Part shown: one piece after another, positions 13,201 to 24,178 of the stretch
How the letters are laid out: every line of letters starts with the position of its first letter
Position numbering within the stretch: the stretch's first letter is position 1
DNA from: Rhabdornis inornatus
Taxonomy: Eukaryota > Chordata > Aves > Passeriformes > Rhabdornithidae
NCBI GenBank assembly: GCA_013397075.1
Contig: VWZS01009792.1
Coordinates: forward strand, 2,138,618 to 2,202,617
DNA length: 64,000 nucleotides
Direction: 5' to 3'
The notes under the pieces: model-generated
What the model was told of the DNA's origin: nothing
What the model saw: only the letters and a program-made list of their open reading frames with translations
Databases searched by the model: none
Program-made: the position numbers and the translations under genes

Positions 13201-14160
13201 GTCCCCTAGCACCTTTCAGTCCTTTAATACACTTGCACATGTGTAAATAAACATTGTGGTTTTAGGAGTGTTTTCCCCTTGACAATTTTTGCCATTCATT
13301 ATTATTGTAATTTGGGAAAACATGTAGACGTTAGCTATGTTAGTAAATCTGTAATTTGATAAGTATTTTGCACTGTTAATATTAGATCTTATTTGTGATT
13401 ATTGCTCTGCCTAGTATCTCCTTCTAGAAAGGGAGAAACTTTATTCAGCAGAGATGGCTTTGCTGAAGTGCAAACGGTCTGAAGCCCGAAAACCTGATGC
13501 CAATGAAGACCTGTGTAACCACCCAGGCCAGGGACAGTGCCTCTTAGAGATTCTAATGTGGCACCATAAGGAAAAACATGTCATGACTGAGCTACAAAGC
13601 ACTCCACCAGAACTATTCCTAGACACCTTTCTTCCTAAGCTGGCTGAACACTGATCAGGAACTGCTTACTGTTTCATTCTCTCCACCTAATACCAGATTG
13701 CCCTGGTGACAGATGCTGCTCTGTGAGGACTGTCACACTTGCATTCTAATTACTCAGGAAATCAGCAGGTTTCTTTTTCCCCACCAAAACATCTATCTTC
13801 CCTCTTCTTCCCAAGGAACTCTGCCAAATTAATCTATGTAGAGATATTACAATTTAGTAACAGCTTCCTCAAACCTTTTGTATCATGTTGTGAATTGGCA
13901 AACTAGAAGCTTCTCCTAGTGTTTTATCACTCTAATATATACTTCTAATATAAATGTGGAAAATCTGTATTGTTTTCTGTGCTCCTAGCAATTAATGTGG
14001 TAATTTAAAATATCTACATAATAAATATTTTCTTTCCCAGCTTGAGTACCTTAGAAAACTACTTATAATTGTGTTAGACATGCTTATATCTTGTACAGAT
14101 AGGGAAGGAAAATAGCTGTATTTTATTCAAAGATGAATTTGATAAACGTAAATGTTAAAG

Positions 14161-14206
14161 TATATGTATGTTTGTGGATATATATATATATGTGTATGTA
14201 TGTATA
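14161..14206. repeat. TA/TG microsatellite
   Basis: A run of tatatg, tatata and tgtatg units, including ggatatatatatatatgtgt. It is ordinary low-complexity sequence. Confidence 0.8.
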
Positions 14207-14954
14207 AATGCATATTCATCAAGACTTTCATAAAGTAATATTTCAAAATATGTTCAAATAAGGATTTTTATACCCAGTTATAGTAATTCCAATGTTTACA
14301 TTCCAGATCAATGCAGACAGATGTTAATGAAAATATCCATAACTTTTTATACAGTAAATTTATGAGTACCTATCCTCTTGTTTTCTGGTGCTACACTGAC
14401 CTTTCTGAATCCCTTATGGCTCTGATTATTATTAGTTTTAGCCATCCCCAAGCAAAGAGACCAGGAATGTTGGAGTGAGCACCAGCATCCCCAGATCTCT
14501 CTGGGATGAATGTGATGTTGCCAGTTAGATCCATTCCTTCTCAGTACTGGAGTTCCCTTGGCTTTGTTTTCATACTTTTCTCATTCTTGCCTGCTCCCTG
14601 TGCCTTGATTCCAGGAAAGGGGTGAAAGATGCACTGCAAGCCTCAGGCACTGTTTGTAATATACATAAATCATTTCAACTGAATACGTGTCCTCACCCTA
14701 CAGTTGTCATTACCTTATAATTTTATGGGGTTTTCTTTGTATCAGGTTTTCCTGTCCTGAATCTCAATAAAAACCATAATTTCCAGCAAAAAGGGCCAAA
14801 TTATCTGACTCACTTCCATTCCTCAGAAGAAACTCTCTGTCCTGTGTTCTATTCTGTGACTATTATTAACCAAAAGGCTGGAGAGACTCCTTTAGTTATC
14901 AGTTACTGCCTGTATAACTGAAATCCCATGTATTTTCCAGAAGTCTGCAGAATA

Positions 14955-15125
14955 TTAGCTTCAAATGTGAAACTCTATCAAATGCTGTCAGAAAAGTCTA
15001 TGTATGGTACATGTTATAGAATACAGTTTGGTCACTACCATAAAAATACCTTGAAATCATTCCAATAATTTAATGAGGCATACTGGTCTCACTTGAAATC
15101 AAAATTGCTATTGTTTCCTCAACCA
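14955..15125 (-). mobile_element. Ancient CR1-like LINE reverse transcriptase relic
   Basis: The minus strand translates into decayed pieces of the CR1/L3-clade reverse transcriptase in the right order. From about 15115 to 15050 it reads F-stop-FQVRPVCLIKLLE, comparable with 'GFRKGRSCLTNLLEF'. At about 15010-14993 it reads VPYIDFSD, comparable with motif A 'VVYLDFSK'. After a one-base frameshift it continues AFDRVSHLKL (about 14990-14962), matching 'AFDTVSH'. Stops and frameshifts show it is long dead, and there is no recognisable 3'-UTR tail nearby. It is much more diverged than the other CR1 copies here, so it is an old insertion. The subfamily cannot be named by eye. Confidence 0.7.
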
Positions 15126-18100
15126 GACTTCTAAGTTCCAGAATATGCTCCTCTTTTAAGTATTCTGAAGATGTCTTTGGCAAAAATACGACATCCTTGA
15201 GATTGTGTATAAAAATCCATTGTCCATTGCTCAAAATAGATATATTTTCCTAACCCATAATTATATCCATCTAGATGACTCCCTCCCCAAAAGTAATCCT
15301 TCTGCTTTAAAAAGAATCTGACCTGCCTACATAAAAAAAAAGGACTACATGAATTTTTGAGAGATATCCTTTTTTATTTCCCCACAACTTTGCCACCAAA
15401 CAATCCACACAATCGTAGTCTTTCTCTTGTTTCTAATTTGTGCAAGATAGAGCAGCATTGATAAAGAGGCAGAAATTTTGGAAGGCTTTATACAGAAGGT
15501 AAGCGTTTATAAATTATCTTATCACCAATATTTGATTATAAACATTAAATTTCAACTGACATTTTAGAAACTGGTTGAAAAATCACTCATATTCCAGGTC
15601 AGAGCATCATCTTCTGAGTTTTTTTCAGTAGATATAGCTGAGCAACAGAATGCCTTGTTAACTCTGCTTTTGGCACCATGATTTGGTAGTTTTATTAAGA
15701 TTTGAAATATGTAAATGTTACACATATAATAAAAACTTCAATCTATATCAAGAATCTTGAGTAGAAATGCAAAAAGACCTTGACATATAGTTCTGGTAGG
15801 TAATGTTAGCCCCCAGTACCCACTTACATTGTAACTTTATCACTTTTTTCCCCCTAAACCTGGGTTCCTAAGTACTACATAAATGTGCACATCTTGAAAG
15901 ACACAGTTTGCAAGGAGATTTAAACATAATTAGTGCAACAGTTTTTATGTTGGACAAAGTAAAATGGTTATTCTATTTAATTGCAACTTTTACTCAAAAA
16001 TTGTATTCTTAAGAGTATCACCCCTGCAATAATAATGCCGATGGGATAAAACTAATGTTGCAGACAACAGAAATATTGCACTGAATGGTGAGTTAATTGA
16101 AAATAAAAGAAGCAAACAAGAATTCTTACTCAAGGAAAATCTGTACACTTTTCTGCTCATGGGCCAGTAAAAGGAATAATGTCAATGAAGGTAATGTTCA
16201 ATTTGTAACAGCAAGTGAACATATTATTTTTATTTAAAAAACATGTTGAAGAACTATGGGATTTTTATTTCAAAATATCTATAATGTGAAACATCATCTT
16301 AGTGGATGATAGGTTGATTAATTCTGACTTTCTGCATACGCATTTTGGATCAAGATTCTTCAGCTGAATTTGCTGAGGGCCCCATCTTTTACATCAGCTC
16401 TCAGTGTTCCAGCCCACTTTGAAAGATTGTTTGGTATCTGGTTATCAGTCAATTTCCTCTTGCTTTATTATTTTAATTATTGTTGTTATTATGCCCTTTT
16501 AGAGGCTTTTGTTTTAGTTATGGTTTCAAAGTTTTGTAGCATTTCAAATTTTGTGTCTGAAAAAGTTGCATTCAACAATTTTAGACAGACTTTGTCCCTC
16601 CTTTAAGAAATAGGTAATACTAGCTATTTACTGTACATCATTCTAACTCGTCTTTTCAATGGGTAAGACATTCCTAAAAAAAGGACTATGTGGCCCAGAT
16701 TTATGTTAAATACAAATACAAAGTAATTTTTTAAATTGTATACTAAGAATATTTCTCCTTCCCACAGCTATCCTTTATTTTTTTCAAAAGTTATGTAGAT
16801 TCTAATTTTATTGAATTTTCAGGTTTTTACAAGCCTCTAATATTTTAAAAATCAATTTTAAAGTTGACTTCTGGCTTCCTAATTCATAACCTTTGTTCTC
16901 TTGTCATTTGATCTCTGGATGATGTAGATATCATTCTTTTCATCTGAATAAATAGCTGAACAGGAAAGCTTAGTATTATTGCTATTTCATTTTCTTCTTT
17001 CTGTAAATTCAGATAGATTTCCTAGGAGGGATGCTCTTTCTCTTGCCTTTGACATTTTTCTATTCTGTTCACACGTACACACTTTCTCTATTTTTCTTTT
17101 ATGCTTCATATTTTTTGATGATTTTCATTTTCACTTTAATCTCAAGAGGACAGCACTGTGTTGAGGCACATGCTGTAGTTATAGTACTTGTTAAAGCTTT
17201 CATGTAGTATTTCTCAAGATGAGGTTCACAAAAGCAAGTAAAAGAGGAAATAAAATTGGATGGCAGAAGTCAGCAGCCGTTCAGAACTACCTGAATCAGC
17301 AGCCACTTTAGAGGGGGAAGCAAAGAGCAGAACTTTTGACAGCAAATGGTGACCTGAGCAGCCTACCATTACCTGTTGGCAGAACTGCAGTTTCACCAGT
17401 AAACTGGAGTGAGCATAAACATCTGCATTTAGTGATTACAGTGTATTTCCAATTTAGCTCCTTCAGAAGGAAATCCATAATATTCCTCCATAAAATGTAA
17501 GCTGCTGCCAGCTAAGGATTACATGGTAGGATGAGAGTGCCAACATTTTAAAAAACTAGATTTACAAATGACACTGAGCTCATCAGATTATAACAGAAGG
17601 AATTAGAAGAAATGGCCTACAAATCTGCTAGATTGAAGAAGCATCGAGGACGGAAGTGCATTTACCCAACATATCATTCAGGAAATGTATTTTTTGCAGA
17701 TGAAGACAGATTTGCACGGAATTCAGATGAAGACTAATGGTGGTCTCTTTTGCAAGGACAAGATGGCGATTAGATGTGCCACTAACCCATGTCTTTGCGA
17801 GTCAAAAATTTAGGCTGGAACTGCGTTTGGAAGGATCCAGTGATGCTATTGACAATGCACATGTATGTCAACTAATCTTGACTTACAGTTTAGATCAAGA
17901 TCATGGAGATCCAAGTCTTCCTTAAAGCAAACCTTCAGGTAGCCTGTCTTCATTACTCGTGAACTGCTGAAGCACCAAAGCAAGGGTATAACAGATGTCA
18001 CTAAATTAATCTCCCCTGAATCAGGCTTTGATGCTTACTTCAGCCTTCAGAAAATTAATCTGGCCATTTTAAACCATTCTTTCCCAAACATTTCTTTCTT

Positions 18101-18910
18101 TCATGAAAAAAGTGGGTATGTTGCTTACAGGAATCAGATGCACTGAAAACAGGTAACCAGTGAGATAACGTGACTTCCTATTCCTGCTGGAATTCTTTCC
18201 AGTAGAACAGTTTAATTAAACTGAGATATAGAAATGTGTAAGAAGATATTTTATATTTAGGAATATTGAATCCCTATAACATGATACAAAAAACAAAACA
18301 AAACACTGTGAGGACAGCAATGGAAGGGACATTCCAGAGAGAAAACGAAGTTATAAAGATTGCCATGTCTTATGGTTACAAAACCAGGGAGTGGAGCCTT
18401 GGAACACCATATTTGCTCTTTGGTTGTCGAAACCAGCACACCATTTACAGTTTTTTTCCCTTCTGTCTAGTTCAAAGAAACAAGTGAATATTTTAGGCCA
18501 CGGTTCCTTTAAGATAAACAGACTACAGGAATAAACAAGTAAAGCTGTTCCCTGTTCTCAGAGGAAGAAGAATGCAGGTCAGATTCAGCAGAAGGAAAGT
18601 AATTAATTTCAATTGTGGTAAACAAAAGCAAGTACACAAGTTAAATACAAGCCCAATCTTGTAATGTATGCTCACAGACGAGTTTATTCTCCTTTCCCCA
18701 TTTGGCAATGAACTTTAAAAGAGAATGCATTGAAATTTCTCCCTTTGGAAATATTCCATTATTCTGTTTCCCCAGCTTATATTCTAATTAACCCACAGGG
18801 AGGAAAATGTTCGAATTAAGTAGCCTATATGTAAGCCTGTTTTATTCCTTTATGGATATATAAAATCCCTAAGCAAATTTTCTAGCTTTTGACAACCCTT
18901 TCATGCAGAA
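15126..18910. other. Non-coding AT-rich sequence
   Basis: I see no gene. The only segment with a coding-like look is 17545-17740, where a plus-strand frame reads RFTNDTEL, then QKELEEM and RGRKC. This may be another very old LINE reverse transcriptase relic (see findings) but is not strong enough to call. The rest is AT-rich unique sequence. Confidence 0.6.
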
Positions 18911-19014
18911 ATCATTCCTAATTTCCAAGTTAAACCTCCTCAGTGCAACGTGAGGCTGTTTCCTCTTGTGTTTGTTGCTGGGAAGAAGCAACCAATGTCC
19001 ACCTGGCTACAACC
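18911..19014 (-). mobile_element. CR1 LINE fragment, internal 3' region
   Basis: The sequence cctaatttccaagttaaacc, then tgaggctgtttcctcttgtg and ccacctggctacaacc matches the avian CR1 3' block 'ccaatatccaacctaaacctcccctggcgcaacttgaggccatttcctcttg...ctggctacaacc' in reverse orientation. Both ends are truncated and the terminal tail is missing. It is not simply the continuation of the next minus-strand CR1 at 19477: in a single minus-strand element the tail would lie at the lower coordinate, but here the inner part does. It is therefore a separate insertion or a rearranged piece. Confidence 0.85.
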
Positions 19015-19476
19015 ATAATTACTAGGGATTATCTGTAACCATTGGTTCAGTTCAGATTATATGTTGTAAAATGTGAATGATTATGCTATTTACTGAATAT
19101 TTTATGTGATGGAAGAAGAATTCTAATTAGTCTTACTTTTATTTACTAGTGGATAGCTTATTATATTGGTTTTCTGTTGTATTTTGGTTTTTTTCTTACT
19201 GAGTTTCTTACGGGTTTCCTTTAATGATTCCTTCATGTATCTCATAGAATGGATTCTAAAATCTAAGAAATTACACCACAACTAGATTATTCCATTCACG
19301 CTTCTTCTTGATCATACAAAGGCGGTGGAGATTTTTTTTTCACATTAAGAGCCATAACTTATATCCAAAAATACATACTATATTCAGCATGTCAGAATAT
19401 AGCAACAAATGGACACTCATATGATCTGTACCCTATTGCCTTGTCAGACTTGATCAATAGACTACAGCTGTGTTTC
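19015..19476. other. AT-rich spacer between two CR1 pieces
   Basis: Unique AT-rich sequence. I see no gene or recognisable repeat. Confidence 0.65.
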
Positions 19477-19690
19477 AGAGAATCACAGTATGGCTTGGGT
19501 TGAAAGAGACCTTAGAGATCACCCATTTTCAACAACCCTGCCACGAGCTTCTCACTAGACCAGGTTGCTCAGGGCCCCATCCAACCCAACCTTGAACACT
19601 TTCAGGGGTGGGGCATCCTCTACTTCTCCGGGCAACCTGTGCCAGGGCCTCACCACTCTGAGTGTTTGTTGTTTAAAAATTCTTTATAGG
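19477..19690 (-). mobile_element. CR1 LINE fragment, 3' end
   Basis: Minus-strand CR1 tail: agagaatcacagtatggctt, gggttgaaagagacc, ccaggttgctcagggcccc and gcctcaccactctgagtg follow in the canonical reverse order of avian CR1. It is truncated on the 5' side near the ttaaaaattcttta block. No coding part remains. Confidence 0.93.
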
Positions 19691-22600
19691 AAAGTGGGTT
19701 ATGGTTTACAGTTTTTACTACTAATATTTTACTAAAATATTGGTTTTTCCTTATCGTGTGGACCCCAGTTCTATGTATCACATATTTGAAAGTCAGGACA
19801 GGACTGAAATTAATTCATATAAATGGCTTTATTAAAAAATAAAAACAAAATGTGAAATTCTGGGCCCTGTAAAAACATCCATATTGGCTTCACCATTGAC
19901 TTAAACAGAGCCAGGAATTCACTCTAGGTGTAAAAGATGTAAGTATATTATATACAGGGTTATTTTTTTCCCCATGGAATTTTGTGTCCAGAGTCAGTAA
20001 CTGCTTTTACTAGAAAACTACCATAAAACATTCCTGTGTTTTTCAGTTATTTGTAGTTAATAGTAAAAAGGAATATCAGTAAAACCTGAGCCATGACAGA
20101 ATAATGTCAAAATAAACCCCAAAATTGAGTGGAATTTAGCAAGATTTCTAAATGCATTTCTAGATCAGAGGTCACTGGGAAACATCAGTAGTGACCAAGG
20201 AAGTTCTAAAAATCAAAATTCAATCACAATGCCTCTAGTGAAAACACTACCAAAGATTTACAATTACAATGCCTTGTTCTGAACCTCTGCTTATCCACAA
20301 CTATAGCACAGGAAACCACTGATTTTGGAAACACAAATCCAAATTATTTTATGGTTTATGCTTTTGACCCACGTCTTCTCTGATGATAAAACATCTAAAA
20401 ACAAATATTTTCTGGATTCCTGGAGAAGGATTCTGTTGCTTGAACCATGCTGAGACAACATTACTTAAAGCAGTTTATAATTGTAAGTCAACCTATTCAT
20501 GAGACATTTTCCAGATTCTTACAACAGAAAACTTGGATTAATTCTGCTTATTCCATTTTGCATTATAGTGACTAACCTTGATTAGAAAAGTCGCACATGC
20601 AATATAAAGGACCAGACAAATTTTGATTCTCAATTGAAATTGTGAACTGGCTCTACCTTTATTTACTTTTACAACATGGGAAGATGGGAGTTTCCTCTCA
20701 CTGGTGGTGAGAAGAAACCAAAGTTTCCTTTCCCTTAGCTTTGCTGAACACTAGTAAGAATTGTCTGCAACTGTAACAGCCTCACCAAACACTTCTGAAA
20801 CATAAGAGGGATGAACTGTGCTCTCAGTATAGCTATAAACTATGGAAGTCTAAAAGAAAATTGTATTTCACATACTGAAAACGAGAGTTCAAGGTGGAAA
20901 ATATCCCTTCTCTGCTTTTGTGTGTCAAATTATTTTAGTTTTCCTTATGTCCAGCTTACTCCAAGCTCACTGAAGATTTTAGTAGTTTTGCTTGCATGAA
21001 TACCTAAAGACAAGAGACCTGTGGTGTGTTGTATGAGAATCTGCACTGCTTGAAAAACTCTTCTAAAGACCTATGAAAATATAAATCAATAATTCAAAAC
21101 CACCTAGAACTTCATTCCCTAAAATCTAAAATGAATTAAAAAGAAGTCTGATATTTACTACTTCGGGTTCATTAGGCCAATTCATGTGGAACTTCTTTAA
21201 ACTCACCCTATTTACCCCTGTGGAGCTTTTGCAATTTTTTTAATCGATATTGAGGTATGCTTTGACCCACTGGACAGAAAGAGCATTTTTGAACCTCTTA
21301 CAATCTATTCCACCAATGAGTATTAATGGGGTCTTAAAGCTCCTGGTTATAAGTCTTCTGAGAATACCCACAGTGGCAAAGAGTTTGGAATTTTTATGAA
21401 ATGTTTACTGAAAAACAGTGCAGGTTTATTTGCAAGACTGTTCTAAATAAAATAAGTTAAATTTGGGTCTTTGTCTCTCAAAAGTATGTAGAAGCATTTA
21501 GCCATAGGGCAAACCATACACCCTGCAGTTCAGCTCCATCCAGTTATGCCAACAACTTCCAAGAAAAAACTTGTGTTAAAAGAACAGAATCAAGAGGCAG
21601 TGCAGAGCTCATGCTTTACAGTGCACTGTTTTCTAGCAATTTCTCAGTGGAATATAACTCAGCATTGTAGTTTCTTTTTTCTGGCTTACTGGATCTTTCC
21701 TTGTCTGAGTTCAAGATTTAACATACAACTCAAAGGGAAAAGAACAGAAATAAAAGATGATCTGTACTGTGTCCTACTGCAATTTGTTGCAGCTGTTCTA
21801 CTACATTTGCATATCTTTTTTTATCATGGAAATTTTCATAAATACCTATTTCTTGTTCACTGCAGAAAATTACAAATGTGCAGAAGCAGAACGTGCATTT
21901 GGAATAACTGAATCTGACCCCTTTTAACTACTTGCAGAAAAAGAATTTCATTTTGACTACTAGCATTAATATATTTTTCCCATAACTTAGCATATAGCTA
22001 TTTTATCTCATGCTCCACAAAGAAAAAATTATATTGTCAGAGTTCTATTTTTATTTGTAAGTTTAAACATTAATACTTATTTTCCCGAATTTATATTCCT
22101 AAGAAGATATCTCTGAATCAAAATCTTGTAGATATCAAATTAATACTGAAGAAACATCATTTTCACTATTAACCTGTTGTTATTATTCTGCTATGACCCC
22201 ATTTTTGTTCAGACAATTTGTGGTACATCATCAGAATGGAAAGCTGTCTGTATGTACATCTTAAGAGATAAATTTCTGAAACCAGAAAACCTGCTTTTCC
22301 CAATAAGACTGTCTTTGCCTCAAATTAATAAATTATTTAAATACAAAAAGCAAGCGTAGTTAACACAATGTATCATATTTATTTTCTATATTATATTGCA
22401 ACAAAACACAATGGAAAGCAGTCAGTGGTATTTCATATTTTTTCTACTAAAATGACTTAACAGTCATTACATTTTAACATATGATCTGATTGTTCTTGTT
22501 AAATAATGTAAAACATTTAATTTTCTGTATTTTGATTTGCAACCTTAGAAATTTTTAGTACTTTTATTTCAGCAACATAAGGTAAATAGCACAGAAACCT

Positions 22601-23911
22601 ATTATTTCTGTGACCCAACTACTGTCCAGTTTTGACTGTAAATTGCCATTGTTTGTTGCAATACTTCTTTCGTCCAGACTGAAAATAACATTCTTAGTTT
22701 ATTTTATGTCAAAGTTTTTAAGCCTATAATCAAGTCAGTAGTGAATATTATGTTTCTTGAATGTACTGAATATATTTAGCACAAATATATTTAAATCATA
22801 GAATGTTAAAAGAATTAATATGGGCTAAAATGAAGTGGCAATACGATTTTTAAAAAGCTATGTATTAAACTGTAATTCTCAGGGATAACTTAAGGTAATT
22901 TGGTTAAGTTAATGAAGCCTGTAAGAAATAAACTAGATAATTTAAATTCCAATTCATAGAATGAATGCTTTACCAGTGTTCCAAGTAAAGAAAACTTTCT
23001 GATTGGCATCTTTAACATGTGGCAGTTACACAACACCTATTGGACTTGCATTTCTTCAGACAAGGAACTATCTTATTCAAGGTCTAAATAAAGGTACTTG
23101 TATATCTCTGCAAAGACTAGAAATCACACACAAGAGCATGTTCTCTTTAATGACAGTTTGTTAAAATTAGGTTTCTTATTGTGAATATCAGAATCAAAAT
23201 ATTTTTAATCCCATACGTACACGATTCTGAAGGAGGAATATGAAATTTTCAAACATTATCTTAATGTCACTCTTAATAAAGTTGTTCCATGATAAAGGAC
23301 TACAGGTTTTAAAATGAGTATGGAGCTTATTAAAAAAATGTCATAAATGCTCAGTGAGGAGGGCACGACAAATGAGTTTATGTTTTCAGGTATAAACTAT
23401 ATAATTTAGTCTAGGTGTTTGTATAGAATGCCCAAAATCTCTAAAAATTTGCAGATGGTTTTCTCTGATACCTCTATATTACACTTCTTGTATTTGGTTA
23501 CAGATTTAATATTCTAAGTTTTCTAGTGAGCCAGGAAATATACAGAACCTCCATTTGAAAGAGTGTTTATTATAGAAGTGAATGCATGTTGGAAATTTTG
23601 TAAACAGACTACACTATCTAACAGGAATATCAATGTAAAGTTGTGGGGTTTTGTTTGTTTTTGTTTGTTTGTTTCTTTGGTTTTCTTTTGTTTTGTTTTG
23701 CTTTTTCCTCGAGGTTGTAGTTTGTTTTCCACTAATACTATATGTGAATGCAAAATCATTAATGTGGTATCGAACGTGGCCATGAAAGTAGATTTAGAAG
23801 TATATTAAGCGGAGCTTGGTTTCTCCGTGCTCTCTTATACCAAAATAAACAGAAGATTTGGTTAACTTTCCTCATAATATTTTTTAGCTTATTTTTTGCA
23901 TCCACAACATT
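19691..23911. other. Non-coding AT-rich sequence
   Basis: I see no gene. The stretch holds a GTTT-rich tract (23647-23705) and otherwise unique AT-rich sequence. A 121-codon ORF at 21546-21911 has no recognisable domain and no supporting signals, so it is treated as chance. Confidence 0.65.
23647..23705. repeat. GTTT-rich low-complexity tract
   Basis: G/T-rich sequence with repeated gtttgttt and gttttgtttt words, interrupted by ctttgg and ctttt. It has the same type and orientation as the tracts at 8592, 10191, 35268, 51589 and 62181. Confidence 0.85.
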
Positions 23912-24178
23912 GAATCATAGAATCATCAAGGTTGGAAAAGACCTCCAGGATCATCAAGCCCAATCTTTGATTGAACACCACCTTGTGAACCAGACCAGGG
24001 CATTGAGTGCCCCTTCCATGTTGTTTGTTAAACACCTCCAGGGCTGGTGACTCCACCGCCTCCCTGGGCAGCCCCTTCCAATGTCTGAAAACCCTTTCCA
24101 TTCCTCCTGATGTGCAGTCTAAACCTCCCTTGGCACAGCTTGAGGCTATGTCCTCTTGTTCTGTCAAAAACATAAGCC
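23912..24178 (-). mobile_element. CR1 LINE fragment, 3' end
   Basis: This is a well-preserved minus-strand CR1 tail. It starts gaatcatagaatcatcaagg, then ttggaaaagacctccaggat and catcaagcccaatc. Further in come the cctccctgggcagccccttcc block and ttgaggctatgtcctcttg. The low divergence from the familiar avian consensus suggests a relatively young copy. It lies wholly in the 3' UTR and ends abruptly on the 5' side. Confidence 0.95.

Larger units (their letters stand above)
7366..14939. other. Non-coding AT-rich sequence with simple repeats
   Basis: I see no gene. The stretch contains GTTT/AAAC low-complexity tracts (8592, 9030, 10191; listed separately), a TA/TG microsatellite at 14161-14206 and some moderately GC-richer unidentified pieces (7490-7850, 10800-11000, 13440-13760, 14390-14660). 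A 66-codon ORF at 13454-13654 has no recognisable similarity and lacks supporting splice or promoter signals. TAATTA-type words are frequent at 12400-12600. Confidence 0.6.

Noticed and set aside
13454..13654. 66-codon ORF with overlapping ORF on the other strand
   Set aside because: No similarity recognised on either strand and no exon signals. Slightly higher GC alone is not evidence for a gene.
17737..17925. 62-codon ORF following the RT-like stretch
   Set aside because: Its frame does not continue the RT resemblance and it has no recognisable similarity.
21546..21911. 121-codon plus-strand ORF
   Set aside because: No recognisable domain. The hydrophobic patches come from T-rich codons.
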